Shown here: in pieces, positions 1 to 11,501 of the stretch
Layout: every line of letters begins with the position of its first letter
Position numbering within the stretch: the first letter of the stretch is position 1
From: Diphasiastrum complanatum
Taxonomy: Eukaryota > Streptophyta > Lycopodiopsida > Lycopodiales > Lycopodiaceae
Direction of reading: 5' to 3'
Assembly (NCBI GenBank): GCA_029204225.1
Contig: CM055108.1
Span: 3,773,547 to 3,837,546 of the forward strand
DNA: 64,000 bases
The notes under the pieces: model-generated
The model's input: the letters and a program-made list of their open reading frames with translations, nothing else
Database searches by the model: none
Told to the model about the DNA's origin: nothing
Program-made: the position numbers and the translations under genes

Positions 1-541
1 GTGTATGCGGGCCATCATGAAAGAGACAATAATACCTCCCCCGTATATCATAATACAACGGACATCTGAGGAGGAAATGGGCTTCATCTTCCACCTCCTG
101 CAATGAGCACAAGCGACATAGACGACGCTCCCGGGGGATATCCCATGCACGACCGACCTCAATAGCAAGCTGATGAGAGGAAATGTGCAACTGCCCAAGA
201 CGATAGCGCAGGCCGTGTGATAGGGGCTGTGAGAGATAGAGCGGCAACAATGGCAAACCAGAAGGATCCAAAGAGAGGAAGTGTGCCCGGTAATAGCTCA
301 GTCGAATACGGGAAGGTGGGAGGGAGCTCCAAGTCTGCTGCATATATCGACGGAATAAATAGCCTCGGATATATGAATGCGTACGACGAGGAAGATCCAT
401 GATAGAGATGCCCAGATGTCGTAAGAGATCAGACGCTTGCTGGTACCAGGATAGGTTGGCATGGGAATCAGCAAGGACACGTGAAGAAGTAACCGCAGCA
501 ACTATGTATCTATCCGGGTGAGATGCACGAATCTCCTGAAT

Positions 542-1690
542 TCATTGAAGAAAAAGAATAAGGCGGAAAAAGCCCTCAAGGATGATCGGAGGAGTAGCAA
601 ACTCAACACATAGGATATCATGAGGGGTGGTAGTCTTGGCACGTATCATGCAACCCAACATAGTGGCCTGAATGCGGGAAATGCCTGCCCAGTCCTGGAA
701 AGAAAGTCCTGGCAACCAAATCTCGGAGGCATACATCACTGCTGGAATCGCTCGTGTGTGAAACAACTGGCATCTAGCAGCGGGATCAAAAATATGATTC
801 ATTGTACAACCACGCTCGAACTGGACCAATGCTGAAAGACCGGAGGAAATGTGCGCAAATGCAGCTTGGCGGAAACCAAGAAGGGGCGCAGTAAACAGGA
901 CTCCCAAGTAAGTATAAGAGGCAACAATGTCAAATTCCTGGCCGTCATAGAAGAATTGATAATTGTGAAGGCTTTGTCGATTGGTGTTGAAAATCATGAT
1001 CTTCGTCTTTTTTAAGTTAACAGAGAGACCCCAAGCGACACAAAACCGATGTAAGACCTATAAGTGACACTGCAACCCTTCTGGTGAGGAAGAAAGCAGG
1101 ACAATGTCATCAGCATAAAGCAGAATGGGGATGAGCAAATGAGCCAGCGGGCAACCATCTCCACCTTCTTCACGAATGAAGCGCTCAAGATCATCAATAT
1201 AAAGTGCAAAGAGCGGAGGGGATAGTGGACAGCCTTGCTTGACGCCAACAATGCTACGGATGGGAGAAGACAAATCAGTACATGTCAGACGTACAATTGT
1301 TCTTGAGTTTGCAGATGGTGGCTTCAACCATGTCAGGAGAAAAGAGGTCATAGTGGGTAGGACGAGAAGAAAGAGAGATGGAAGGGTGAGCAGTTGTATA
1401 TAGGTTGGTTGCATAGTCGACCCAGGATTGAAGAGGGATGGGTGGAATGGATAGGGGCTTATGAAGAAAGATCTTCCAAAAAGTAGCCGAGGAAGCAGAG
1501 TGGAGGGAGCGAAGGAGGTAGGAGGAACGGGAAGAAAAGTAGGCCAGCTGCTTTTCTGCTGAAGAAGACAGTGCAGAATTGGAGAATTTGAGGAACTCAA
1601 CATATTTCTGGAAGAAAGAACAGTCGTTGTCATACCATTTATTATGGGTACGACGATGAGAAGAGAAGTGGCAAGGGGGTGCAATGGCAT
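542..1690 (-). pseudogene. LINE ORF2 reverse transcriptase, palm to connection, frameshifted
   Basis: Two frames cover the RT. The 1690-1058 frame carries the GVKQGCPLSP motif and the YADD catalytic box (LLYADDIVLL). The 997-542 frame carries the thumb region (YTYLGVLFTAPL) and the connection (FHTRAIPAVMYASEIWLPG). One frameshift separates them near 1050. The first half of the RT (fingers) is absent. In family terms this enzyme performs target-primed reverse transcription. This copy is a remnant. Confidence 0.85.
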
Positions 1691-1902
1691 GAGCGGCAGT
1701 AGTCAGGGCGTGTGTTAAAAAGGAGGCTTGGGTAGTGACATCAGAGGAGGAAGGAAAGTGGTCCAGAAGACAAGAGACGTGGGCAACATAGGCCTGGGAT
1801 TGATGAGGAGGTATACGATAGCGGGTGGGTTGAACAAAGAGGGAAGGTGGAGGAGAAGGCGGACTTGGCGCTGGGGAGAAGGAAAGGTAGAGCAGAGAGT
1901 GA

Positions 1903-2508
1903 TCAGCGAGGACGGGGGTAGCGATGGTGAAGGATGCCATGCATGGATGATCTCAGGGTAGAAGCCCATGATTTGGTCTCACGTACTTCTTGCTCGAGAG
2001 TAGGTACTTTCTGTACATGTTCCACCGTCTCATGAAGCCGCTGTTCAAGAACGGGAATCCGGGCAGTGCACTCAACAGTGTCATGTATCTGGCGCTCAAG
2101 TAGGGGAAGCTTACTCATGGATGCCTTAGTATCCTCAACAACACGGGAGATATTAGGGATGATGTCCCTCTGCAAAGCACTAAGCGCAACACGAAGAGAA
2201 GCAATTTCAGCCTGTTGAGCGTCAATCGTGGCAATCTTAGTAAGCAAATCCGCACGAAGTTCATTGAGTTGTGAAAGAAAAGTGGCAAATTGCTTAGAAA
2301 TGTACTCATTCAACGAGGAGATGTTCTCAGGAGTGGTGTGCCGCGTGTAGGTGTGGCATGTGTCTCCCATAGCAGCTGAGGACGAAGCAGCAACCTGTGG
2401 CCGTGGAGCGCTGACAGAATCGGTAGGCATGGTGGATGCAATTTCCAAAGTACGAAGACGTTTGCGAGAGCCTGTAGACATAAACTTCTGAGCACGCTTT
2501 GTGCGCAA
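1903..2508 (-). pseudogene. LINE ORF1-like coiled-coil protein, truncated
   Basis: This is an open frame of 201 codons. The N-terminus is basic and Ser/Thr-rich. About 100 residues of heptad-like sequence follow (Leu/Ile spaced through LNEYISKQFATFLSQLNEL and onward), then a repeated LEQ-type helix. It ends near KSWASTLRSS, which resembles the SWADVLK motif of the longer ORF1 at 48362-49336. Immediately after this the frame enters DNA that in another frame encodes the end of a LINE endonuclease. I infer that a deletion removed the RNA-binding half of ORF1 and the front of ORF2. In LINEs this protein binds element RNA. Confidence 0.7.
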
Positions 2509-2590
2509 GACAAAGCCTGGAGGAAGGCGAAGCGAAGCCGTAGGATGATTTGCAGGAGAGATGAGAGAGGAAGCAAAACCCTAATCAAGC

Positions 2591-3010
2591 AGTTTTACGA
2601 AAATGAGCGTAACTTTGTCATACGAAGTCCGATTGACCCGAAAATTGATTCAGATCTAAGGAAGACAGAGCACTATGCAGTCGTCAGACTGTACTTGCAG
2701 TACGGTACGGATCCGTACGTACTGTACGGATTTTACAGACTGCGAAAAATTTGAGATCAAGAAAAATCAAATTTTCAAAACTCAAACTGTTGAGGATCTA
2801 TTGCAAAAGGATAGCAGCAATGAAATCTTGAGAAACAAGCTTAGAGTAGCTAAAAGTGATGCAAGAAAGTGTCATGCACAAAAAAGGTAGATCTAGCCAC
2901 AAAGAAAGCTAGAAAGAAGTGAGAGTTGCATGGAGATGGAAGCAGTGAGGAGATGATGGCTGCGTGGAGATGGAGAAGGTAATGGAGATGGAAGCATGGA
3001 GATGGTGATG

Positions 3011-3067
<57 letters not shown>

Positions 3068-4511
3068 GCTAAAGCTTCTTTTTTTTTGTAATGATTCAGC
3101 CTTTGGTATCAGGAGCTGCTTTGGGTACAGAGGGACAGGTACGAACCCTTTCAAATGTGAATCTGTCAATATCGATGTTGCTACTTTTTAAGATTTGTAC
3201 TTCTTTATTACCCTTATCATTGGTCAAGAATACTTTTGACTTTCTAACTCGATCAATTTTTTAGTTATGTTGAGCTTATTTCTAGCATTGAAATTTAATC
3301 GGAACGTATTGGGTCGTATGAAGACACATGACTAGGTTTTTGACACATTGAGGCTCTAGTAGCACATTTGTCACAAGATGTCCCTTTATGTTAGCATTAC
3401 TTCAAAGACACATTTTGGGCTGCTCATTTTAGTAAATAGGACTTGATTTTAAGAGAAGAAAGACCTTCTAGTTAAAAGTTTGATTGAAGAAAAACATAAT
3501 TTCATGTTTTAAGTTATATCCTCAAGGTATGAACTTTGAAGGTACAAGTTCTTCTTCATGCGGCGTAAGGAAAAAGCACTTGATTTCTAGTGACAATGAT
3601 GTAATACTTTCATATCATAGGTGATCTATTCTTCTTTTCAAATGTCCAATAGTCATATGGCATTACCATAGTTCACTTTGGGAGTGTTTTGCACCTCCAA
3701 CCTCTCTGTATGTTGACAAGCATTAATAGAAATAACAAGTACAATTTTCCGTAGGGTTTGGACCTCGCACAATTTATAAGTTTTTATGGAGGCATGCAAA
3801 CACAGTGGAGAAGTCTTCTAAAGCTCACGAGAGAGAAAATCAAAGCATTTTGATGTTGCAAATATTTTTGGTACTTGCTAGAAGGCACATATTGATTCAC
3901 ATGTTGCCACGAATCTCGATTCTCGAGCTATAGCGATTCACGAATCCCGAATCTCGGCAGAGAATGAGAGGGTAACATTAGCTACTTAAAAAGAACTGAA
4001 CACAGCGTTAAGCAATTGATCAATCAATTATCAACAATAACGCTCTTGGACCTATTTAAATTTTATAGTAGGTAGAGAGTAGTGTTGACCTATTAGTGAC
4101 AAAATGCCAAGCCATGTCAAATAGCCCAAGGATTATCCAGATACTATTGATTTGAAGTCAAGCTACTCGAAGTAGTTGATGATTGAGATCAATTCATTTG
4201 GTATTCAAGGATCCATTTTTTATATTATCAGACTTCTTATCCTCCTCCCATATTTTGAGCTTATATATGTATAGCAAGGTCCAAGGGTCCAAAATAAATC
4301 CTTTTCAGTGCATCTGTTAAAAGCAGCTCCAATGTACATCATATAACTGAAAATTAGGGCCCATCTGTGCACTATAGGGGATTCTGTTCTTTTGACTCTG
4401 ATTTATCTTTGTATAAATGGGATGCAGTTTTTAACTTAAATCGCTTTGTCCTCAGTTGTGCCTCAATGGGTATTTCAGCCTTTGAACACTAAAAGTTCTT
4501 CATTATTGCAG
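2591..4511 (+). other. Presumed intron of the CNX5-type gene, 5' of the first visible exon
   Basis: There is no coding exon here. I looked for the adenylation-domain exons that should precede 4512 and saw none, so they lie left of position 1 and the LINE sits inside this intron. Visible contents are a long imperfect hairpin (2683-2745), GGAGATGG-rich DNA running into a (GA)n tract at 3019-3059, and an LTR-type primer-binding-site look-alike at 3103-3115. The remainder is AT-rich with no recognisable content. Confidence 0.55.
3019..3059. repeat. (GA)n microsatellite
   Basis: About 20 uninterrupted GA dinucleotides follow a GGTGAT trinucleotide-like lead-in. Confidence 0.98.
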
Positions 4512-7500
4512 CTCACTGTCTATCATCATGATGATGGTCCATGCTATCGGTGCATTTTCCCTGTGCCTCCACCACCTGATGCTTGTCAAAGTTGTTCTGA
4601 TGCTGGTGTTCTTGGGGTAGGTAAGTTAAATTATGATTCTCAACCAAATATGTTACTAAGCATTCCATAGTGCTATAGAAAGGTCAAAAAATCACTTGAT
4701 TTTTATGGACATACGGTGCATCAAGGCTTTAAAATTATGGGCACATATTTACTTCTGTTTTTCAACCCCGTGTATTTTTCTAAGAACTCATTCATATTTC
4801 ATGCATATGCTTATTAAAATCTTCTGGAAGGGGCACATGTAGATTCTTTGGCGTGCTAAGGTTTGTTGCCCTAAGACTGGTAGAGTGGAACAAGAAACGT
4901 AGACATTCATTTGGTGGCTTTATGATTTTGATTACTCATTTGTATGAGACTCATTGTTCTTCCTTGGCAATCAACTATTTGACTTCGATTGATGTTCTTC
5001 GAATATTCTTGATTAGAGAATTGCTAATTGATCATTAATTACTGTTTATTTGTACTAGATGAGGTGCTAAATCTTTGATCAAGTTTCTAGCATGTTACCA
5101 GAGATGGTATCAGAGCATTTTCAAGTTTCCAGGGCAGATTCATTAAGTATTCTCTGAGATTTTTTTCACTAATTCATCCGTTGGAAGCGTGACAGGGTCG
5201 ATCTTTGCTTAATGATTGAATTTCTAGTGAGTTTCTCCATAAGTAAATGGTTTTCTTATGCTGATTTCTGATTTTTCTTGCAGACTGCTATCTGTCTAGT
5301 GATTGTCTATCTACCGCTAGTAAATTCTGCATTGCTGATTTCCAATGACATATTACAGCACAAAAACATTGGTATGAGTTTACTTGTCACTTTATTTCGA
5401 AGGATCCATATCTTGCAGGCCTTCTCTATGAGGACCTATTACAGCCAGCATACTGTGGTAATTTCAATCACTACCAGTGGCACTGTTTTCGGCGATTGAC
5501 TTTTTTAAGCCTTGAAACAACCCTAATCCACCTTTATTATACTAGTTTTATCAGCGAACTACACTGACTACTTGTAGAAGGATTCTTCTTCCAGCGTTCT
5601 ATCTACCATGCTTGCTTTCCATCAATGATCGATGGGGAGAATGCTTATTGCAGTGAATCTCTCTGCCAGCTACTTTCCATATACATCTTTGACCTCCAGC
5701 AATCCTTGTGCACGCATCATCGGCTTGTGGTTTGCACCACTTTTCAACTGGTGTGTGGTGTTAGGGAGCTTCCATTAACATTCTTGGATCCAGTGGTCCA
5801 TTAAGAGAGGAGGATTTCCTCATTTAGCATTATGCCAACTGGGGCTCATCGTTTCATATGTCGTAACAGCTTGCTAGGGCAAGGTTTATTGTGCAGCACT
5901 TTATATACGTCCAAGAGGCAATCCCTACTATAGCCTCTTTACTAGCAGTGCCAGAGCCACCGTGTATCCCTTGGGTGGTTTTTGATTGTTATAACAGTAC
6001 CGGCCCACCTTTGAGGAGCCTTTTTCGTTGCCAGCATTTCAGGATGTGAACCACCGCATTGACTTATTTCCAGGTGCGATACCAATTGCACAACCACGAT
6101 AATGGATGTCCATGTTTGACCATGCAGAGATCTAGCATGAAGTATCTAGTCTTTTGAAGCATGGTTTGATTATTCCTAGTTAGTGTCCATTTCATGTATG
6201 TGTGTTGCTCGTTGAAAATCGCTCATTCATTGATTATGTAGCCTTGTAAAGAATTATCATTCACAATTGATATCCTATTTCTCACATAGACGATTCTTTT
6301 TAACCAGCTTAGAAATGCCACTATCTTTTCCAAAACTGATTTGCATTCGGGATACTACCAGGCATGAATCCAACTAGGTGAGGGAGTACAAATCTGCTCT
6401 TTGTACTACTTTTGGCCTTCATGAGTTTGATGTTCTTCCATTTGGTGTCACTAACAGACCACCTGCTTTCGAGAATGTCATATAAAGGCTCTCAATCCTT
6501 CACCTTTTGTCTCATCATGCCACCTTGTTGTGTTCGGATTAGTTTCTTGTGGCACCGTCCTCATTGACCCAACCAAGCTGGTGCTCTGTACACTCATAGG
6601 TGATTCCACAACACAGTCATGACATTAGCATAATATTGTCTCTTGCTGACACAAATCCATTTTCCATTTTGTGAAAATGTCTTTGCCAGTACATTTCCTT
6701 CTTTGCAAAGGCTGTAGTAGATATTGGCTACAGCTACCTCCTACCACCAGATCTTTCAAGTTGGCCTTTTGTGTATTACCATTGGATTAGATGATTTACA
6801 TGATGCAAACTTTCATATGGACCCAAAACTACTTCCGTTTTTGCCTAATGCTATTCTTCGTGTGAAGATACAACATCTTCATGGATGACATCTGGAATTT
6901 TTTGTCCAATGGGATGGTCAGCCTATAAATGATGTGACTGGGCCCTTGATATTTATGCACCTAGTCCACTCCTAGAAATTCAGGCTAGAGCTTTCGTAGC
7001 TACTATGATTTCCCAGACTTGGTTAGTCAGCCTTGGTTTGTGGATCACCTTTCTTTTTCCACATCGATAGCAATTTTCTTTATTGTAGCTTACGCTCTTT
7101 TTGTTACCCACATTGAGGGCAATGTTTCTGTTAGTAGGGGAGCAATATGGACATACATCAGTTTAGGGCTCTATTTGGCATTATGGACACATGACCTAGA
7201 TACTATATGTAGGGTCCATTTAGTAGTATTGTAAGGGCTCAGTTATTATTTTCATGGATATGCTTATTAGGCATGTATAGAAAGGCTGCAGATGGATCGG
7301 TTAGCATGCTAGGGTTTGTTGCCCTATGTGAGAGTATAAGTAGGAGTAGAGACATTTATTTGGTAGCTTATAGTGTTGATTACTCTTAAGCCCTTTGCAG
7401 GAGACTCATTGCTCTTCCTTATAGGAATCAATTATTGACATTCATTGATGCTGTTTCAATATTCTGAGTCGCAGAACTACTAATCGATCATTTATTATTG

Positions 7501-8907
7501 TCTATTTGTACTTGATATGATGCCAAACCTCAGACCTGTGATGAAGATCTTAACTACATTATAATGAGAAAATTGCTTCAAAAGTAAGTTTGGTTCTGAT
7601 GCATAGTTGGCTGTGGTGTGAATGGATAGCGGTAGAGAACATAGGCTATGTAAGAGAGTGCTTGTGCATTCTTTGACACATTCTTATCAATTGAGGCTTG
7701 AGCTATAGAATGAATCTAGAGGTCATCCAACCTAGGCGAAACCCCTGCCTCTCCCCCCTCCTTGTTGTGGGCCACAAACAAGTTCTAGTGGCAGCACAAA
7801 GAGACACTGTGTTCTACGCAACAGTCCATACTTTGATTCAATGACAAGTCAATTCAACGAACGGAGGCCTACAATTCAGGTTCTTCTTTATATTTTGATT
7901 CTAGTTCTTTATTGTCCAGTTTCAGGCTTAGCCCTCACAATACTCATTTTTATGTGCAGTTCCTGGTATAATTGGATGTCTTCAAGCTTTGGAGGCTATA
8001 AAGCTGGCTAGTGGTACTGGAGAACCTCTCAGTAGCCGGTTGCTCATTCTTGATGCACTCACAACTTCTGTGCAAAAAGTATGTGGTCCAGGAATCTCAT
8101 ATCTGTGCTAGTAGCTCCAAAGGAAAGAAGGTCTCTAGCTTACATGTTGATTTTCATTTTGGTAATATTGACAGGTAAAATTGAGGGGAAGGAATCATTC
8201 CTGCATTGTATGTGGAGATGCGCCTCAACTTTCAAGAGAAAATCTTCATCAATTTGACTACGAAGCTTTTACCAGTTCTCTGATGTCTGACAAGGTTTTC
8301 CCTTGCGTTTTGAACGTCAATTATACGGATCATAGAGGCCTGGTGTATGGAATACAATTTGTTTAAAATAACTTGCAAAATAAAGAGAATAAAAAAAATT
8401 CATTTCGTACAAATGAAACGTAACCTTTTACAAAATAACCAAAGGTTGTCTATTGAACTGATATAATGTGACATTTCTGCTTTCATGTTCAACCAGATTC
8501 CTCAAAGAAAGCAGATGCTCCCTCTCTCTTATGGGGTGTCTTGTAAGGAGTACAAAAGACGGTGTGAAGAAGGCGAATTGCATGTGCTGCTGGATGTCCG
8601 AGACGCACATCAGTACGCTATAAGCGCATTACCAAATTCAGTAAATGTCCCATTTTCTCAGCTTAAGGAGAGAGTTCCTCAGATTCAAGATCTAGCAAAG
8701 GGAATTGATCTTGAAGTAGAAGAAGCCTACCCCACAGAGGTTCTAGCACAAAGCCTACGACCAATATATGTTATTTGTCGCAGGGGACATGACTCACAGA
8801 AAACTGTCCAGTTTCTCCGAAGCAATGGGTTTCCAGATACCTTTGATATTGTTGGAGGTCTAGAGTGTTGGACAAGAGAAGTAGATCATCATTTCCCTAA
8901 ATACTGA
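4512..8907 (+). CDS. CNX5: Adenylyltransferase and sulfurtransferase MOCS3/CNX5/UBA4, 3' four exons
   Basis: Exons are 4512-4620, 7960-8078, 8175-8294 and 8497-8907, all bounded by GT and AG, with phases that join cleanly (253 codons including the TGA). Exons 1-3 encode the C-terminal part of the MoeB/E1-like domain: two zinc CxxC pairs (PCYRC and SCIVC), CQSCSD, GVLG and [19 protein letters not shown]. The last exon encodes a rhodanese domain with [10 protein letters not shown] and the active-site loop CRRGHDS, whose Cys carries the persulfide. Family role: it activates the C-terminus of MOCS2A/CNX7 and URM1 with ATP, then transfers sulfur for molybdopterin synthesis and tRNA thiolation in the cytosol. 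The N-terminal ATP-binding half is outside the window. Intron 4621-7959 holds a decayed LTR element. Nothing visible is broken. Confidence 0.94.
4854..5100 (+). repeat. 5' LTR of the intronic element
   Basis: It starts TG and ends CA (GTTACCA). It is matched by 7307-7558 with scattered substitutions. GAGA and then the tRNA-iMet-type primer site follow directly. Confidence 0.75.
5105..5116 (+). promoter_or_regulatory. Primer binding site, initiator tRNA-Met type
   Basis: TGGTATCAGAGC is the standard complement of the 3' end of plant initiator tRNA-Met. It lies four bases past the LTR end. Confidence 0.8.
7307..7558 (+). repeat. 3' LTR of the intronic element
   Basis: Direct repeat of 4854-5100. 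Both hold the block ending in TGTCTATTTGTACTTGAT / TGTTTATTTGTACTAGAT and then ATG(A)TGC(C/T)AAA. The last 30 bases are poorly matched, so the right end is approximate. Confidence 0.7.
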
Positions 8908-8922
8908 GCACAATAATTATCA

Positions 8923-8928
8923 AATAAA
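8923..8928 (+). terminator. Possible poly(A) signal of the CNX5-type gene
   Basis: AATAAA occurs 16 bases past the stop codon in an A-rich stretch. Plant signals are loose, so this is only a plausible near-upstream element. Confidence 0.35.
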
Positions 8929-9639
8929 ATCTGAAAAAATAGCATTAGAAACATTTAACCAAGCTCTACTAGCTTCACTAATGCTTGACATCTCTTTGAT
9001 GGTCTAAGACTTCATGTTCAGACTCCAAAAGGAGAAGATTGCATGTCTCTTTTGTCATGTTGGATACTATCCTAGACATAACGTTTATATATAAAAGATA
9101 TTTGCCGATTTTAGCTTTTAGATAATTACTTTCAAGCTTATATATACGTACATTATTGAGATTTGATTCTTCTAATCTGTTCAAGTCCATGAGTCAGATC
9201 AACAAGGTCAAGTATGTGAGTCTAAACAACTTCTCCAAATCCACAGAACTCCTCTGATATAGCGGCTGAGCTATCAGGTTCAAATCTACTTTCTCCAGAT
9301 TCCATCTCTAAATATTGTCATATTCAGATTTCCTTATAAGTCCAGTGGCCCCTGCCACATGGCTCTTTGTTTTGAAAATTTTCAACAATAGTAAACTCTG
9401 CAATTATTGAATGTATCTATTATCTTTATTAAAATTGTGGCTGGCTAATTCATCTATGAGGTGATCATACCTTTCATAAAATAAATTTTGTAGCATGCAT
9501 ATCAGATTTGCAGTCATTGACACATTGTGATCATATGAATTTGGCAAAAATGGCATTTCTTGTAGTGATGTGTGTGTGAATCCATGAGTTCTGAAAGAAA
9601 CTTGAAGAAAAACAATCAACATGCGTTTGAAAGTTCTAT
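8929..9639. other. 3' flank of the CNX5-type gene, nothing recognised
   Basis: AT-rich sequence with short chance frames on both strands. No domain, repeat or RNA gene was seen. Confidence 0.5.
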
Positions 9640-10139
9640 GCAAGTTGTTAACCATTGTGGCTATCAATTGGTCTCAAGTAGATAGTGTTGAAAGGAAAGA
9701 AAGTTTTTTCTACAACTTGTGTAGAGCTTCGTGACGAAGGTAGAGCGATCTTGAAGCGATGAAGGTGAAGCGATCTTGTATCATCTAAACATTGCACTGT
9801 GGCGATCCAAATGGATGGAATGAGAAATTCTATCAGCATTACTGCATCTTGGGCGTACACTAGTTGGAACAACATTTGGTACGTGCTACCTTTGTATGCA
9901 GTTCTGAAAGCCCATAGAGCAGTGTGTAGCTTGTGCTCTCAATCCTGGATAATCTTACTAGAAGAGTTGGCTTGGCCATTGCCTTGAGTATAGTAAGACT
10001 TGCTAAATGATGGATCACGAAGAAGTCTTCTAATAAGACCTTGATGGTCTCGTTTACAAAGTGAGTTTCCCAATGACTGACTATCTCAACTGGGCATCCG
10101 AAGTGCACAATGATATTGTCGTGACAAGATTTAGGGTGG

Positions 10140-11501
10140 ACCTAGAATTTGCTATGCAATCCGTTTCGGCTATTGATTGGAGGCTGATCGGCGCCTTACT
10201 TTAGCACCCTTTCTAGCCTATTTTTCAACATATTGTGGATCTTGGTAGTTGCTGCTCAGCATTATCTCAGCATTCTCGACGGATTTCTCCATCGACTTGC
10301 TGCTCATTTTGCTGATTATTTGTCGGCTATCTAGCACCCTCTTTCAGCACTTTTTTCAGCTTATTTGGCGCGAGTTAAGGATTCGGATTGGTGGCTGGTT
10401 GGCGCATCTATTATGTCATATCTTTAGATTTTGCCTCTCTTTGTTGGCACTATTGATTGGACGACGAATCAGCACCCATCCAGATATTGCTTGCGCCCAT
10501 TTGCACTTCCTTTTTGCAACTACTTGCTTTCTAATTGTTCACATACTGCTCTTCTTTCAGCCCCCTATTTCCCTCTCATATTTGTCATTTTGCTGCCTCA
10601 CACCCTCTTCCTTCCTTTTTCCATTTTGTCAGAACCTTTTTACTTATTGGCCTTGCATATTTGCAGTCCATTATTCTGCTTTCTCAGTCCTTTATTTTCT
10701 GATTATTTTCCATCTTGATTGGCTGTTTCTGGGCCATTTTTGGTGATTTTGGAAGTTAAACTAAGCTGGGGTGATGACAAACGTCCTCTCCCTCAAGGTT
10801 TGTCTCTTCCTTAGTCCCTATGACAACTTCTTCATCAGAAAACCCACTGCAGAGCTCTTTAGATGATCATTTTACACATATTGATGTTCGCATGGATCAT
10901 CTTGAGAGTCGTATTGATCGTGTTCTTTCTAGCCTTGAGACTATCCTACCACGAGGGATACCACCCCCCCAGACATTCTTCATCATCCTGGTAAAGCACC
11001 TTTATTTTCTATTTTGAGTACGCCTGCTCCTACTCCATCTCCATCTTCAGGAGGTGCTTTTGGTAGTACGTTTGGTCTCCCTTCATATAGTGCTAGTCCT
11101 TATAAGTCTCCTTTCGGGTCTTCTGTACCCCCACCTGGATTTCCCTCCACACCACCGGGATTTTTTTTGCATACTTTTTTAGGTAATCTTGAGTCCCATT
11201 TTGCTCGTGATTTTCGTAATCGCATCCAACTTACTACTTATTCTGATTCGTCTGACGTGAATATCTTGGAAAATTGGTTCTCTAAATTAGAGACCTATTT
11301 TCTTATGTATCCCAAGACTGACACCCAGAAAGTGCAGTTGGCTGCATTACGTTTAGATGGTCGAGCTCAGACTTGGTGGCATATTTATCGCTCTGAGCCT
11401 ACTCGTGAGGAATTACATATATGGCCTACTTTTCGTCATGATCTTCGTATGGCTATGATTGACCCACAGTGGTTGGTTCGCCAACGTGATCTATTTTGTA
11501 G
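10140..11501 (+). mobile_element. G1-family chromovirus fragment: leader plus start of gag, nested in a gypsy integrase
   Basis: The segment 10140-10800 matches, on the opposite strand, the leader of G1 element A (around 32800-32200), including TTGATTGGAGGCTGATCGGC. The gag frame opens at 10820 (MTTSSSENPLQSSLDDHFTH) and is shifted at about 11000. It resumes at 11014 with the Pro/Ser/Gly-rich segment and the retrotransposon Gag core (ENWFSKLETYFLMYPKTD, LAALRLDGRAQTWW). It stops abruptly in WLVRQRDLFC at 11501, where antisense gypsy integrase begins. There are no LTRs, protease or pol. The block replaces roughly 20 integrase residues. Confidence 0.88.
10820..11501 (+). pseudogene. gag fragment of a G1 element, frameshifted and truncated
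   Basis: The first frame is 10820-11017 (N-terminal helical segment, DHLESRIDRVLSSLETILPRG). The second is 11014 onward (linker, then Gag core). It is very close in sequence to element A gag (32158-30617), which is uninterrupted, so a one-base-class indel near 10968-11000 explains the split. Past 11501 the frame runs into unrelated DNA. Confidence 0.85.

Larger units (their letters stand above)
1..2590 (-). mobile_element. LINE (non-LTR retrotransposon), internally deleted, runs off the left edge
   Basis: Reading leftward, the unit shows an ORF1-like coiled-coil protein (2508-1903). It continues with the tail of the endonuclease domain and the linker to the reverse transcriptase (about 1940-1275, ending near CKLKNN). 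Next come the RT palm with LYADDIVLLS (about 1150-1110), the RT thumb and connection (997-542), and a zf-RVT-type Cys/His motif (CRLCSLQEVEDEAHFLLRCP, about 130-70). Most of the endonuclease and the RT fingers are missing: the frame jumps from the pre-RT linker to the SSPIRSIVGVKQGCPLSP segment near 1270. Frames change several times, so the copy cannot be active. The 5' end lies near 2590. The 3' end is outside the window. A relative of the same family sits at 52640-53725. Confidence 0.9.
4854..7558 (+). mobile_element. Decayed LTR retrotransposon (Ty3/gypsy chromovirus type) inside the CNX5 intron
   Basis: Two diverged direct repeats, 4854-5100 and about 7307-7558, share TGCTA(A/G)GGTTTGTTGCCCTA, GAGACTCATTG(T/C)TCTTCC and a common tail, and act as LTRs. 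A primer binding site TGGTATCAGAGC (5105-5116) follows the left one. In between, broken reading frames still show Ty3/gypsy RT: LF/PGA-type lead at 6050, [11 protein letters not shown] near 6215, [17 protein letters not shown] (fingers/palm) near 6370-6430, and a chromodomain-like FVQWDGQP at about 6900. Stops and deletions are many, so it is an old, inactive copy. It has the same polarity as the host gene. Confidence 0.8.
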
